In this document: piece after piece, positions 53,306 through 62,350 of the stretch
Layout: each line of letters opens with the position of its first letter
How positions within the stretch are numbered: position 1 is the stretch's first letter
Source: Streptomyces sp. MNU76
GTDB taxonomy: Bacteria; Actinomycetota; Actinomycetes; Streptomycetales; Streptomycetaceae
NCBI RefSeq assembly: GCF_020982545.1
Contig: NZ_JAJKLK010000022.1
Coordinates: 428,383-492,382, forward strand
Reading direction: 5' to 3'
Length of the DNA stretch: 64,000 nucleotides
The notes under the pieces: model-generated
Seen by the model: only the letters and a program-made list of their open reading frames with translations
What the model was told of the DNA's origin: nothing
Database searches by the model: none
Translations under genes and position numbers: made by a program

Positions 53306-54424
53306 GTGGCTGATATCCAGATCCCCGCTGACATCAAGCCCGCCGACGGACGTTTCGGCGCGGGCCCCTCCAAGGTGCGGACGGAGGCGCTGGACGCCCT
53401 GGCCGCGACCGGTACCTCCCTGCTCGGCACCTCCCACCGCCAGGCCCCGGTGAAGAACCTGGTCGGCCAGGTCCGCGCGGGCATCAGCGAGCTGTTCTCC
53501 CTCCCCGAGGGCTACGAGGTCGTCCTCGGCAACGGCGGCTCCACGGCGTTCTGGGACGTCGCGACCCACGGCCTGATCGAGAACAAGAGCCAGCACCTGA
53601 CCTTCGGCGAGTTCAGCTCGAAGTTCGCCAAGGCCGCGAAGCTCGCCCCCTGGCTCGCCGAGCCCACGGTCGTCTCCTCCGACCCCGGCACGCACCCGGA
53701 GCCGACCGCCGAGGCCGGCGTCGACGTCTACGCCTTCACGCACAACGAGACCTCCACCGGTGTCGCCGCCCCGCTCAACCGCGTGGCCGGCGCCGACGAC
53801 GGCGCCCTCGTCCTGGTCGACGCCACCTCCGGCGCCGGCGGCCTGCCCGTCGACATCACCGAGACCGACGTCTACTACTTCGCCCCGCAGAAGTCCTTCG
53901 CCTCCGACGGCGGCCTCTGGATCGGCGTCTTCTCCCCGGCCGCCATCGAGCGCGCCGAGCGGATCCACGCCTCCGGCCGCCACATCCCGGAGTTCTTCAG
54001 CCTCCCGACGGCGATCGACAACTCCCGCAAGAACCAGACGTACAACACCCCGGCCCTCGCCACCCTCTTCCTGCTCAACCAGCAGCTGGAGTGGATCAAC
54101 GGCCAGGGCGGTCTGAGCTGGTCCACGGCCCGTACGAAGGACTCCTCGACCCGGCTGTACACCTGGGCGGAGGAGAGCAAGTACGCGAGCCCCTTCGTCA
54201 CCGACCCGGCCAAGCGGTCCCAGGTCATCGGCACGATCGACTTCTCCGACGAGATCGACGCCGCCGCCGTCGCCAAGGTCCTGCGCGCCAACGGCATCGT
54301 CGACACCGAGCCGTACCGCAAGCTCGGCCGCAACCAGCTCCGCGTCGCCATGTTCCCGGCGATCGACCCGGCGGACGTCGAGGCCCTCACCAAGTGCGTC
54401 GACTATGTGATCGAGAAGCTGTAA
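53306..54424 (+). CDS. serC: phosphoserine aminotransferase
   Basis: 372 residues, SerC of the actinobacterial type. PLP-dependent transamination of 3-phosphohydroxypyruvate to phosphoserine in serine synthesis. The PLP lysine lies in FAPQKSFASDGG; the phosphate-binding segment LGNGGSTAFWD and the conserved LGTSHRQ are present. GTG 53306 gives the usual ADIQIPADIKPADGRFG N-terminus. Followed by a strong terminator. Confidence 0.95.
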   Translation: MADIQIPADIKPADGRFGAGPSKVRTEALDALAATGTSLLGTSHRQAPVKNLVGQVRAGISELFSLPEGYEVVLGNGGSTAFWDVATHGLIENKSQHLTFGEFSSKFAKAAKLAPWLAEPTVVSSDPGTHPEPTAEAGVDVYAFTHNETSTGVAAPLNRVAGADDGALVLVDATSGAGGLPVDITETDVYYFAPQKSFASDGGLWIGVFSPAAIERAERIHASGRHIPEFFSLPTAIDNSRKNQTYNTPALATLFLLNQQLEWINGQGGLSWSTARTKDSSTRLYTWAEESKYASPFVTDPAKRSQVIGTIDFSDEIDAAAVAKVLRANGIVDTEPYRKLGRNQLRVAMFPAIDPADVEALTKCVDYVIEKL

Positions 54425-54443
54425 CACCGCCTCGTACGACGCC

Positions 54444-54478
54444 GAAGGGCGCCCGGCAGCATGTGCCGGGCGCCCTTC
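54444..54478. terminator. Bidirectional hairpin terminator
   Basis: Perfect 15-bp stem GAAGGGCGCCCGGCA / TGCCGGGCGCCCTTC with 5-nt loop, between the converging serC and peptidase genes. Confidence 0.85.
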
Positions 54479-54496
54479 TCGTTCGTTACCGCGCGG

Positions 54497-56125
54497 TCAG
54501 CCCCGGAAGCCGAGGATGCCGTGCAGGGTCTCACCGCTCGTCGCGGCGTTCCCCGGTGCCGTGCTCAGCGTCGACTGCGCCGACTGCTCCGCGGCCGCCG
54601 GCTTCGGGTCGGGCAGCTTCTTGCAGGTGGCGTCGGCCGCGCCCTTGCCCCGCGGCACCTTGCCGTTGGTGAGGTAGGTCGCCAGGTACTTGTCGAGGCA
54701 GCTGTTGCCGCTCAGCGTGATGCCGTGGTTGCCGCCACCCTGCTCGACGACCAGGCTGGAGTTCTTGAGCAGCTTGTGGACGGTGACACCGCCCTGGTAC
54801 GGGGTGGCCGCGTCGTCCGTCGCCTGGAACAGCAGCGCCGGCGGGATCTTGGAGTTGGCGACGTTCACCGGCTTCAGCGACTTGGTCGGCCAGAACGCGC
54901 ACGGCGCGTTGTACCAGGCGTTGTTCCAGGTCATGAACGGGGCCTTCTTGTAGACCGCCCAGTTGTCCTTGGTCCACTTCTTCCAGTCGCGCGGCCAGGC
55001 GGCGTCACGGCACTGGACCGAGGTGTAGACGCTGTAACCGTTGTCACCGGAGGAGTCGACGGCCGCGAAGTTCTGGTACGCCTCGACCAGCGGGTCGGAG
55101 TTCTTGTCGCCGACGTAGGCGGCGAACGCCTCGGCGAGGAACGGCCAGTAGCCGTTGTAGTAGCCGCCGGGGAGGAAGGTGTCCTCCAGCTCGGAGGCGC
55201 CCACCTTCACCGAGCCGCCGACCGGCTTCTTGGCGAGGGCGGCGCGCATGGCGTACCACTTCGCCTCGATCTTCTTCGCGTCGGTGCCGAGCTTGTAGGT
55301 GGCGTTGTGCTTGGCGACCCACTTCATGAACGCCTTGTGCCGCTTGTCGAAGGCGTAGTCCTGGTCGAGGTTGTCCCGGTACCAGACACCCGTCGGGTCG
55401 ACGATCGAGTCGAGGACCAGGCGCCGCACCCGCGTCGGGTACAGCTTGGCGTAGACCGCGCCGAGGTAGGTGCCGTACGAGTAGCCGAAGTAGTTGATCT
55501 TCTTGGCGCCGAGGGCCTTGCGGATCGAGTCCAGGTCCTTCACGGCGCTGATCGTGTTGATGTACGGCAGGACGTCCTTGTGCTTCGTGCCGCAGGCCTT
55601 GGCGAAGTCCTTGGCCCGCTTGACGTTCGCCTTCTGTATCGCGGCGGTGCTGGGCACGGAGTCCGGGCGCACCGGGTCGAAGTACCCGGGCTTGCAGTTC
55701 AGGGCGGGCTTGCTGGCACCCACGCCACGCGGGTCGAAGCCGATGACGTCGTACTGCGCCGCGACCTTCTTCGGCAGCGCGGAGGCGACGAATCCGGCCA
55801 GGGTCAGACCGCTGCCGCCGGGGCCGCCCGGGTTGACCAGCAGCGGGCCCTGGTACGTCTTGGAGGTGTGCGGCACCCGGGACAGCGCCAGGGTGATCTT
55901 CTTCCCGCTCGGCTTCGCGTAGTCGAGCGGCACCTTCACCGACGCGCACTGCAGCGTCGGGTAGTTGTCCGTGGCGCACTTCTTCCAGGAGACCTTCGCG
56001 GCGGCGGCCTGGACGGTGTTGCTCGCGGCGGACGCCCCACTGGCGTTGGCGGGGACGGCACTGACCGTCCCGGCCAGAACCACGATGGCACCGCTCAACA
56101 CGGCTGCGCTTCTTCTCATAGACAT
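54497..56125 (-). CDS. secreted tripeptidyl aminopeptidase-type alpha/beta hydrolase
   Basis: 542 residues. A Sec signal peptide (MSMRRSAAVLSGAIVVLAG, cleavage after about ANA) leads to the mature protease. Nucleophile elbow GYSYGTYLG, acid in FQATDDAATPYQGG, His in EQGGGNHGITL; the oxyanion segment is NPGGPGGSG. This is the SlpD/SlpE/Tap family of Streptomyces (peptidase S33-like with TAP-C domain), releasing tripeptides from N-termini outside the cell. ATG 56125 or 56119. Lys-rich, unlike its neighbours. Confidence 0.9.
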   Translation of the reverse strand: MSMRRSAAVLSGAIVVLAGTVSAVPANASGASAASNTVQAAAAKVSWKKCATDNYPTLQCASVKVPLDYAKPSGKKITLALSRVPHTSKTYQGPLLVNPGGPGGSGLTLAGFVASALPKKVAAQYDVIGFDPRGVGASKPALNCKPGYFDPVRPDSVPSTAAIQKANVKRAKDFAKACGTKHKDVLPYINTISAVKDLDSIRKALGAKKINYFGYSYGTYLGAVYAKLYPTRVRRLVLDSIVDPTGVWYRDNLDQDYAFDKRHKAFMKWVAKHNATYKLGTDAKKIEAKWYAMRAALAKKPVGGSVKVGASELEDTFLPGGYYNGYWPFLAEAFAAYVGDKNSDPLVEAYQNFAAVDSSGDNGYSVYTSVQCRDAAWPRDWKKWTKDNWAVYKKAPFMTWNNAWYNAPCAFWPTKSLKPVNVANSKIPPALLFQATDDAATPYQGGVTVHKLLKNSSLVVEQGGGNHGITLSGNSCLDKYLATYLTNGKVPRGKGAADATCKKLPDPKPAAAEQSAQSTLSTAPGNAATSGETLHGILGFRG

Positions 56126-56401
56126 CTCTCAGAACGATGAGGGGGGTTCAGGTCCGCGAGGTACGCGGCCCGTGCCGCATGTTTCCTGAAGAGCACCCCA
56201 CACACGCACTCATTAGACGAAGACTTGACCGAATTGAGCCATTGGATCCACTCAAGAACCTCACAGAATGGGGCACTTGAAGCCATCCGGGACACAGGTG
56301 AGCAAGGACATCACCTGATACACCTGACGCCCCTGAAGGTGCTTCGCGCGCCCCACTGCCCCCGTACGGCCCCCGAGTCCCCACGCCCCGGGGGCCGTAC
56401 G

Positions 56402-57277
56402 TCACCGGCTCAGCTTCTGGAACCTCCGTACCGCCAGCGGCAGGAAGATCAGCGTGAGCACCACCGGCCACACCCCGGCCATCAGCAGCGCGTTCTGTTC
56501 GATCCAGGAGTCGCCGACGACCGGGTTGCCGAACAGGTCGCGGGTCGCGGCGGCCGTGGAGGAGATCGGGTTCCAGGCGGCGATCCAGCCCAGCCAGTCG
56601 GGCATGAGCTGCGGGGCGACGAGGATGCTGGAGATCATGGTCAGCGGGAACGCGACCGCGAAGAGACCGCCCGCCGCCTCCGGGTTGGGGACCAGCAGTC
56701 CCAGCCAGACGCCGATCCAGATGAGCGCGAAGCGCAGCCAGAGCAGCAGACCGAAGGCGGCCAGGAAGCCGAGGCCCGTGTCCGGGCGCCAGCCCATCGC
56801 GAGGGCGGTCAGCATCATGATGGCCAACTCGGCGCAGGCGACGAGGAGATCGGTGATCCCCCGCCCCGCCACCACCGCCGACGGCGCCATCGGCATGGAG
56901 CGGAACCGGTCGATGACCCCCTTGGTGGCGTCGTAGACCACCAGCGTCGCCGTGTTGATGAACCCGAAGGCCATCGTCATCACGAACATCCCCGGCATCA
57001 GGAAGTCCCCGTAGTCCCCGCCACCCGGCACCTGCATGGCGCTGCCGAAGACGTAGCCGTAGAGCAGGACGGAGAGGATCGGGAAGCCCAACTGCCAGGC
57101 GATGTTGACCGGTTGGCGCCGGTAGTGGGTCAGGCCGCGACGGACGATGTTCCAGACGTCGGCCAGCACCCAGTACGTACGGCCGTGCCCGCTCGACACG
57201 TCCAGGTCGACGGCGCTCGTGGCGACGGTACTGGCGGTTGCGGTACTGGCGGTGGCGTTCGGATCGACGGTGGTCAT
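56402..57277 (-). CDS. Drr-type ABC transporter permease
   Basis: 291 residues with six membrane segments (ABC2 family): LGFPILSVLLYGYVFG, FLMPGMFVMTMAFGFINTA, LAIMMLTALAMGW, LLLWLRFALIWIGVWLGLL and others. It pairs with the ATPase gene by ATGA overlap (57274-57277). DrrB-like exporters remove drugs or lipids. Its transcription is presumably controlled by the divergent TetR gene. Confidence 0.9.
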   Translation of the reverse strand: MTTVDPNATASTATASTVATSAVDLDVSSGHGRTYWVLADVWNIVRRGLTHYRRQPVNIAWQLGFPILSVLLYGYVFGSAMQVPGGGDYGDFLMPGMFVMTMAFGFINTATLVVYDATKGVIDRFRSMPMAPSAVVAGRGITDLLVACAELAIMMLTALAMGWRPDTGLGFLAAFGLLLWLRFALIWIGVWLGLLVPNPEAAGGLFAVAFPLTMISSILVAPQLMPDWLGWIAAWNPISSTAAATRDLFGNPVVGDSWIEQNALLMAGVWPVVLTLIFLPLAVRRFQKLSR

Positions 57278-58254
57278 GCGGCGGCCCCCTTGCCGTTCTC
57301 GTCGGTCTTCTCCGTGCGGTGGCCCGTCAGGCGCAGGAACACGTCGTCCAGGCTGGGCCTGCGCAGGCCGATGTCCTCGACCCTCACGCCCTCGTCCTGG
57401 AGGGTGCGGGCCACCTCGGTGAGGGCCGAGACGCGGTCGGTCACGGGCGCGTGGACCCGCAACTCCGTGTCGTCCGACTCCGGTTCGCCGTCCGAGACGC
57501 GGGCGACGACCTTCACCGCGCGCGGGATGTCGGCGCGCTCGGCGACGACGACCTCGATGCGGTCGCCGCCGACCGCGCTCTTCAGCCCGTCCGGGGTGTC
57601 GTCCGCGATGGCCCGCCCCTGGTCGATGACGGTGATGCGCGAGGCGAGCCGGTCGGCCTCCTCCAGATACTGCGTGGTGAGCAGCACGGTCGTACCGCTC
57701 GCTACCAACGCCCGTACGGATTCCCAGACTTCGCCCCGGCTGCGCGGGTCGAGGCCGGTCGTCGGCTCGTCGAGGAAGAGGACGGACGGGGCGAGGATCA
57801 TCGAGGCGGCGAGGTCGAGCCGGCGCCGCATGCCGCCGCTGTACTTGCCGACGCCCAGGTCGGCCGCGTCGGTGAGGTCGAACCGGTCGAGCAGCTCGAC
57901 CGCGCGCAGCTTCGCCCGCTTCCCGCCGAGGTGGAGCAGCCGCCCGAACATCTCCAGGTTCTGACGGCCCGTCAACACCTCGTCCACGGCGGCGTACTGC
58001 CCCGTCAGCCCGATACGGGCCCGCACCTCGCGCGGGTGCCGGGCCACGTCGAGGCCGGCCACCGTCGCCCGGCCGCCGTCCAGGCGCAGCAGCGTGGAGA
58101 GGATGCGTGCGGCGGTGGTCTTGCCCGCGCCGTTCGGGCCGAGGAGGCCGTGCACCGTGCCTTCGCGGACGGTGAGGTCGAAGCCGTCCAGCGCGCGTTT
58201 CTCCCCGTACCGCTTCTCCAGACCCTCGGCCCGGACCGCGTACCCGTCACTCAT
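57274..58254 (-). CDS. Drr-type ABC transporter ATP-binding protein
   Basis: 326 residues. Walker A GPNGAGKTT, Q-loop LTGQYAAVDE, signature YSGGMRRRLDLA, Walker B SVLFLDEPTTGLD, and the C-terminal DrrA-type domain with RRPSLDDVFLRLTG. First gene of the exporter operon, ATG 58254, 33 bp from duplicated GTAC-type operators. Substrate unknown. Confidence 0.92.
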   Translation of the reverse strand: MSDGYAVRAEGLEKRYGEKRALDGFDLTVREGTVHGLLGPNGAGKTTAARILSTLLRLDGGRATVAGLDVARHPREVRARIGLTGQYAAVDEVLTGRQNLEMFGRLLHLGGKRAKLRAVELLDRFDLTDAADLGVGKYSGGMRRRLDLAASMILAPSVLFLDEPTTGLDPRSRGEVWESVRALVASGTTVLLTTQYLEEADRLASRITVIDQGRAIADDTPDGLKSAVGGDRIEVVVAERADIPRAVKVVARVSDGEPESDDTELRVHAPVTDRVSALTEVARTLQDEGVRVEDIGLRRPSLDDVFLRLTGHRTEKTDENGKGAAA

Positions 58255-58286
58255 GAGTCCCCCTCAACAGACTTCCGTCAAGAACT

Positions 58287-58322
58287 GGGTACACCGTACC
58301 CGATTTCGCGTACGACGTACCC
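58287..58322. promoter_or_regulatory. Duplicated TetR operator
   Basis: GGGTACACCGTACCC (58287-58301) and GCGTACGACGTACCC (58308-58322), same design with 21-bp spacing (two helix turns), between the divergent exporter operon and TetR gene. Confidence 0.7.
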
Positions 58323-58353
58323 AGTTTTTTCGCGAGCACCTAAACTCGGACTC

Positions 58354-59282
58354 ATGACAAGGGGCGAGAGCGCTACGGCGGGCGGCGCGGCAGGTGCTGG
58401 GGCGGGCGGTACGGCAGGCACGGCGGGGGCGGTACGGCAGGCGGTACGGCAGGCGGCACCACCGTCGGTACGGAGACCAGCGGCAGCGGCGACATCGTCC
58501 GCACCCAGCAACTGCTCTGGGACACCGGCCCGCGCCCAAGTCGCGGGCCCAAGCCGGGGCTCACCCTGGAGCGGATCGTGGAAGCGGCGGTCCGGGTCGC
58601 CGACACGGAGGGGCTGCACGCCCTCTCGATGCGCCGGGTCGCGACCGAACTCGGCACCGGCACCATGTCCCTGTACCGCTACCTCCCCGGCAAGGGCGAA
58701 CTGCTGGACCTCATGCTCGACCGCGTCCAGCGGCCCTCCGAGAACCCCGCCGACCTCGGCGACGGCGGCTGGCGCTCCGCCCTGGAGGCCATGGGGCGCG
58801 CCACCCTGGCCCTCTACCGGCGCCACCCGTGGCTGCTCCAGGTCAACCAGTCCCGCCCCGTCCTCGGGCCGAGCGCGCTGGACGGCATGGAGAAGATCCT
58901 CTCCCGCATCAAGTCCATGGGGCTGAGCGACCCCGAGCTGATCTCCGCGGTCGTCGCCGTGGACGGCTATGTCGTCGGCGCGGCCCGTACGCAGCTCTAC
59001 GCGGAGGAGGCGGAACACCGCACGGGCCTCACCGACACGGAGTTCTGGCAGGCCCAGGCGCCCATCCTCGAAGAACTCATGCGCTCCGGCCGCTACCCCC
59101 TCCTGGCCGGCCTCTCCGAGGACTCGTTCGGCTCGGACTTCGACCACTTCGAATTCGGCCTGCAACGCATGCTGGACGGACTGGAGGTATTCGTGAACAG
59201 ACGCCGCGAGACCGCGGAGGGCGCGGGTGCGGGGGGCACGGAAGGCGCGGGAGCCGGAGGCGCCGGAGTCGACGGGGCGTAG
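58354..59282 (+). CDS. TetR-family repressor of the Drr-type exporter (frameshifted near N-terminus as read)
   Basis: From DTGPRPSRGPKPGLTLERIVEAAVRVADTEGL onward this is a TetR/AcrR repressor with a TetR_C C-terminal domain (LHALSMRRVATELGTGTMSLYRYLPGKGELLDLM). The ATG at 58354 is in another frame; one extra G in the GGGGG run at 58424-58428 joins both into a Gly/Thr-rich N-terminus. As read, translation could only begin at GTG 58578, which would cut the DNA-binding domain. Divergent from the exporter genes with two operators between. Confidence 0.82.
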
Positions 59283-59391
59283 TCGGCGGCGCGGAGGTCG
59301 GGCGCGCGGGTGACGGCCACGAACGAAACCGGCGGCGCGAAGGCCGCGGATCTGGAGGCCGGTTGAGGGAGGTCGGGTGGGTCAGGGTAGG

Positions 59392-60456
59392 TCAGGCGGA
59401 CGGGCGGCGCAGGAGGCGGCGGAAGCCCCATACGACGACCACCGCGCCGGCCACGGCCAGTGCGCCGACCTTGACGGTCGAGCTCGTGCCCTCGCCGTCC
59501 GCCTGCGCCGTACCGGAACCGTCACCGTCGGAGGAGGACGACCCGGAGCCGCCGCTCCCGGAGCCGCCGCCGGGCACCTCCCGCGCCACGACGGAGCTGC
59601 CGGACCCCTCACTGCCGTACATGATCTTCGAGCCGTCGGTGCGGAAGGTCACCGACTCCCCCTGCCGCTGCAGCGGCACGCTCAGCCGCTCGGCCTTCTT
59701 GATCTTGCCGCCGTTCCAGTCGTAGAGGATGCCGCCGAAGTACGCGCGCAGGGCCAGCTGCTTGCCGTCCGGCGAGAACGCGCCGTCGGTGACCTCCAGG
59801 TCCGGGACGGACGCGACCTTCTTGAACACGTTGGTGCCGGACGCGGACAGCTCCGCGGGCCCCTCGTACAGCGATCCGCCCGCCTCGTTCTTGTCGGCGA
59901 TGTACACCCGCCCGGTCTTCGGATGCACCATCAGCGCCTCCGCGTCCCGCGCCCCGTCCTCGTACTTCACGACGTACTGCGTCGCCTTGAGCGTCTGGTC
60001 CTTCAGCTCCTTCGGCTCCGGCAGCTCGTAGATCCACACGTACGCCCAGGTGCCGCCGAGGTTGTCGCCGATGTCGCCGACATACAGCTTGTTGCCGGGG
60101 CCCATCGAGATCGCCTCGACGTCCCTCGGGGTGCCGACGCCCGTCAGGGTGACCGTGGCGACCGTCTCGCCCGTCTCGCTGTCGACCGCGTACAGGAACG
60201 CGCCGTCGTCGCTGTCGTTGTGGGTCCAGTAGACGCCCGGGTGCTGCCGGGACGCGGCGAGACCGCTCGACTCGGTGATCCGCGAGTCCTGCATCGTGAA
60301 CCCGTCGTCGTCGGCGAGAGCGGGCGTGGCCGGGAGGACGGCGAGCAGGATCGCTGCGAGACCGGCGAGACCGACGAAGCCGGTGCGGGCCGCGCGGAAC
60401 CGGCGGAGGGACGGGGGCGGTTGAGGGGCGACGGCGCATGGGGCCAAGCCTGCCAT
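59392..60456 (-). CDS. secreted, C-terminally anchored beta-propeller protein
   Basis: 354 residues. The N-terminal signal (FVGLAGLAAILLAVLPATPALA, cleavage about 48) is followed by a repeat-rich domain resembling WD40-like/phytase-like propellers (SRQHPGVYWTHNDSDDGAFLYAVD, DIGDNLGGTWAYVWIYELPEP, AEALMVHPKTGRVYIADK). A Ser/Gly linker and one C-terminal membrane segment (VGALAVAGAVVVVWGF) end with Arg-rich tail. It would be displayed outside the membrane. No catalytic residues stand out. Confidence 0.82.
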   Translation of the reverse strand: MAGLAPCAVAPQPPPSLRRFRAARTGFVGLAGLAAILLAVLPATPALADDDGFTMQDSRITESSGLAASRQHPGVYWTHNDSDDGAFLYAVDSETGETVATVTLTGVGTPRDVEAISMGPGNKLYVGDIGDNLGGTWAYVWIYELPEPKELKDQTLKATQYVVKYEDGARDAEALMVHPKTGRVYIADKNEAGGSLYEGPAELSASGTNVFKKVASVPDLEVTDGAFSPDGKQLALRAYFGGILYDWNGGKIKKAERLSVPLQRQGESVTFRTDGSKIMYGSEGSGSSVVAREVPGGGSGSGGSGSSSSDGDGSGTAQADGEGTSSTVKVGALAVAGAVVVVWGFRRLLRRPSA

Positions 60457-60532
60457 CTCGCTCCGCTGGGTGGGGTGGGGAGCGCGGTGGGGGCTGGCGA
60501 GTCGTTCGGGTGCGGGTGCGGTGGGGGCTGGT

Positions 60533-60621
60533 CGCGCAGTTCCCCGCGCCCCTGAAAGCGGGGCTGCGCCCCTGCTTTTCGCCCGGGAGGGAGGCCCTCA
60601 AGGGGCGCGGGGAACTGCGCG
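60533..60621. repeat. Dispersed Streptomyces hairpin repeat, long form
   Basis: 21-bp perfect inverted repeat (60533-60553 with 60601-60621) enclosing a smaller GGGGC/GCCCC hairpin; it lies in the ~310-bp gap between the propeller gene and the SGNH hydrolase. The rest of that gap (60457-60766) has no other feature. Confidence 0.75.
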
Positions 60622-60766
60622 AGAAGCCCCCACCCAGCCGCACCTGTCGAACCCTCCGCGCCCCGCCGATCCCGAAATCCGAGCCACGACCCATCACGTG
60701 GCCAGATTCACAGCCCCGTCGGCCGCCCACCCCTACCACCCGGTAGCGATCGTTCATGATGAGCGG

Positions 60767-61450
60767 ATGCTCAGGTTCATGCCCGTAGGCGACTCCATGA
60801 CGATCGGCAGCGCGGGCGAACACACATGGCGCTTCCGGCTCTGGCAGCACCTGCGCGCGACGTACGACGGCCCCTTCAAGATCGTCGGGCCGCGCGAGAC
60901 GCTCTACGACAAGGCGACGGACTCCCCGACGTCGTACGAGTACGCCGACACCGACCCGCGTTTCCCCCGCGCCCATCTCGCGGGCTGGGGCGAGGGCTGG
61001 CTCCACATGGCCCCGCTGATCGCCGACGCGGTCCGCACCCACCGCGCCGACGTCCTCCTCGTCTCCCTCGGCCTCATCGACCTGGGCTTCTACACCAACG
61101 CCGAGCAGACCGCCGAGAACACCCGCCGCTTCGTCGAGGCCGCCCGCGAGGCCGCACCGCACATCCGTATGGTCCTCCTGCCGGTCACCCCGAACATCCG
61201 CGCCGAGTCCGACGCCCTCTTCGCCGCCCAGGTCACCCGCTTCAACGAGCTCCTCGCCAAGACGGCCGCCGACCTCGACGAACCCCGCTCGCCTCTCCTG
61301 CTGGCCTCCCCGCCCTCGTCGTACGACATCCACTGGGACACCTACGACGGCACCCACCCCAACGCCTCCGGCGAACACAAGCTGGCGGCGACCTTCGCGA
61401 ACGCGATGCACGAGGCGTGGGGGCTCGGAGGCCCCTACGAGGAGCCGTAG
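60767..61450 (+). CDS. SGNH/GDSL-family hydrolase
   Basis: 227 residues. Block I GDSMTIG (Ser catalytic, about residue 9), block III-like SLGLIDLGFYTN, and block V DGTHPNASGEHKLA with the Asp-x-x-His pair. There is no signal peptide, unlike many secreted SGNH enzymes, so it should be cytosolic. ATG 60767 follows GAGCGG. Esterase or deacetylase activity is likely; the substrate is unknown. Confidence 0.88.
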   Translation: MLRFMPVGDSMTIGSAGEHTWRFRLWQHLRATYDGPFKIVGPRETLYDKATDSPTSYEYADTDPRFPRAHLAGWGEGWLHMAPLIADAVRTHRADVLLVSLGLIDLGFYTNAEQTAENTRRFVEAAREAAPHIRMVLLPVTPNIRAESDALFAAQVTRFNELLAKTAADLDEPRSPLLLASPPSSYDIHWDTYDGTHPNASGEHKLAATFANAMHEAWGLGGPYEEP

Positions 61451-61779
61451 CCTCCGCGCCCCGTTCGTCCGTCGCGTCCTCGTCACCGTGCGTATCGTTG
61501 TACTGCGCGGCCGTCCTCGGTCGAGGGGCGGCCGGGGAGGAGCGCCACGATGACCGTCCTTGAAGACAGGATCGCGATGGCCGAGAGCGACGCACTTCAG
61601 TTCGCCACTTGAGCCAACCCCACAAACAAGGTGCCCGACACGACACCACCCCCCCACACTCACTCCCACTCACCCGCGACCGCAGCACCGGCGGCGGTTG
61701 AGGACGTCGGTCAACACGGCCCGCGCTAAGTTGAGAATCCTTGGACCGGCGGGCTGCTCTTCCGCCTAGGGTCTCGATC
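61451..61779. other. Intergenic region with Uma2 relic and promoter
   Basis: About 330 bases. It holds the 20-codon Uma2-type fragment, AC-rich filler (61640-61680), and a promoter-like TAGGGT at 61767-61772 just before the next gene. Confidence 0.45.
61550..61612 (+). pseudogene. N-terminal fragment of a Uma2-family gene
   Basis: ATG with a GGGGAGGAG ribosome site codes MTVLEDRIAMAESDALQFAT and then stops. Streptomyces Uma2-family (DUF820) endonuclease-fold proteins commonly begin M-T-V-x-E-D-R-I-A-M-A. Only the start remains; the rest is gone. Confidence 0.5.
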
Positions 61780-62334
61780 ATGTTCAAGTCAGGGGTGGGG
61801 TTCCTCGCGTTGTTCGGGCTCGGCTGGTGGCTGCTGGGCTCGAGTGCATTCGACGGGTTGATGCAGCAGGTCCTGGCCGTAGTCGGCTGTGCCGTCATGG
61901 TGGGGCTGATGCTCGCCGCACGCCGTTTCCTTCCCTCGTCGGCAGGGGGACCGTTTCCCGTTGACCGACGTCGGCGGTTCAACCAGATCAACGGGCTCCA
62001 GTGGCTGCTGATCATCGCCATCGCCGCAGTCTGCCGTCACGTCGGGGTGCCGGTGCTCATTCCCCCGCTGATCGCGGTTGTCGTCGGGCTCCACTTCCTG
62101 CCGTTGGCGGCGGTGTTCGAGCAGCCCCGACTGCGAATACCGGCGGCCCTGTTGATCGCTTCCGGGGCGACGGGCATGACCGTCTGGCTCACGAACGGCC
62201 CGGACGAGAGCGTTCGCCTCGTGGTGGGCCTTATTTCTGCGCTCTCCCTATGGGGCATGGCGATATGGACAGTCGCAGGGGCGGCATCCGCTGCCGATCA
62301 AGGGGCAGGAAATGAGGGTTCTGGCGGCGCGTGA
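61780..62334 (+). CDS. integral membrane protein, C-terminus possibly altered by the adjoining IS
   Basis: 184 residues, five hydrophobic segments (about 5-21, 26-45, 72-90, 92-110, 118-135, with a further one near 145-165), no known family. ATG 61780 is 8 bp from the -10-like TAGGGT, so nearly leaderless. The stop lies at about the probable left end of the IS630 element, so the last residues (AGNEGSGGA) may come partly from the insertion. Confidence 0.6.
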   Translation: MFKSGVGFLALFGLGWWLLGSSAFDGLMQQVLAVVGCAVMVGLMLAARRFLPSSAGGPFPVDRRRRFNQINGLQWLLIIAIAAVCRHVGVPVLIPPLIAVVVGLHFLPLAAVFEQPRLRIPAALLIASGATGMTVWLTNGPDESVRLVVGLISALSLWGMAIWTVAGAASAADQGAGNEGSGGA

Positions 62335-62350
62335 CTGGCACCCTGTCTTG

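Noticed and set aside
54444..54478. Operator palindrome after serC
   Set aside because: Its position between two converging stops and its stem-loop shape fit a bidirectional terminator better.
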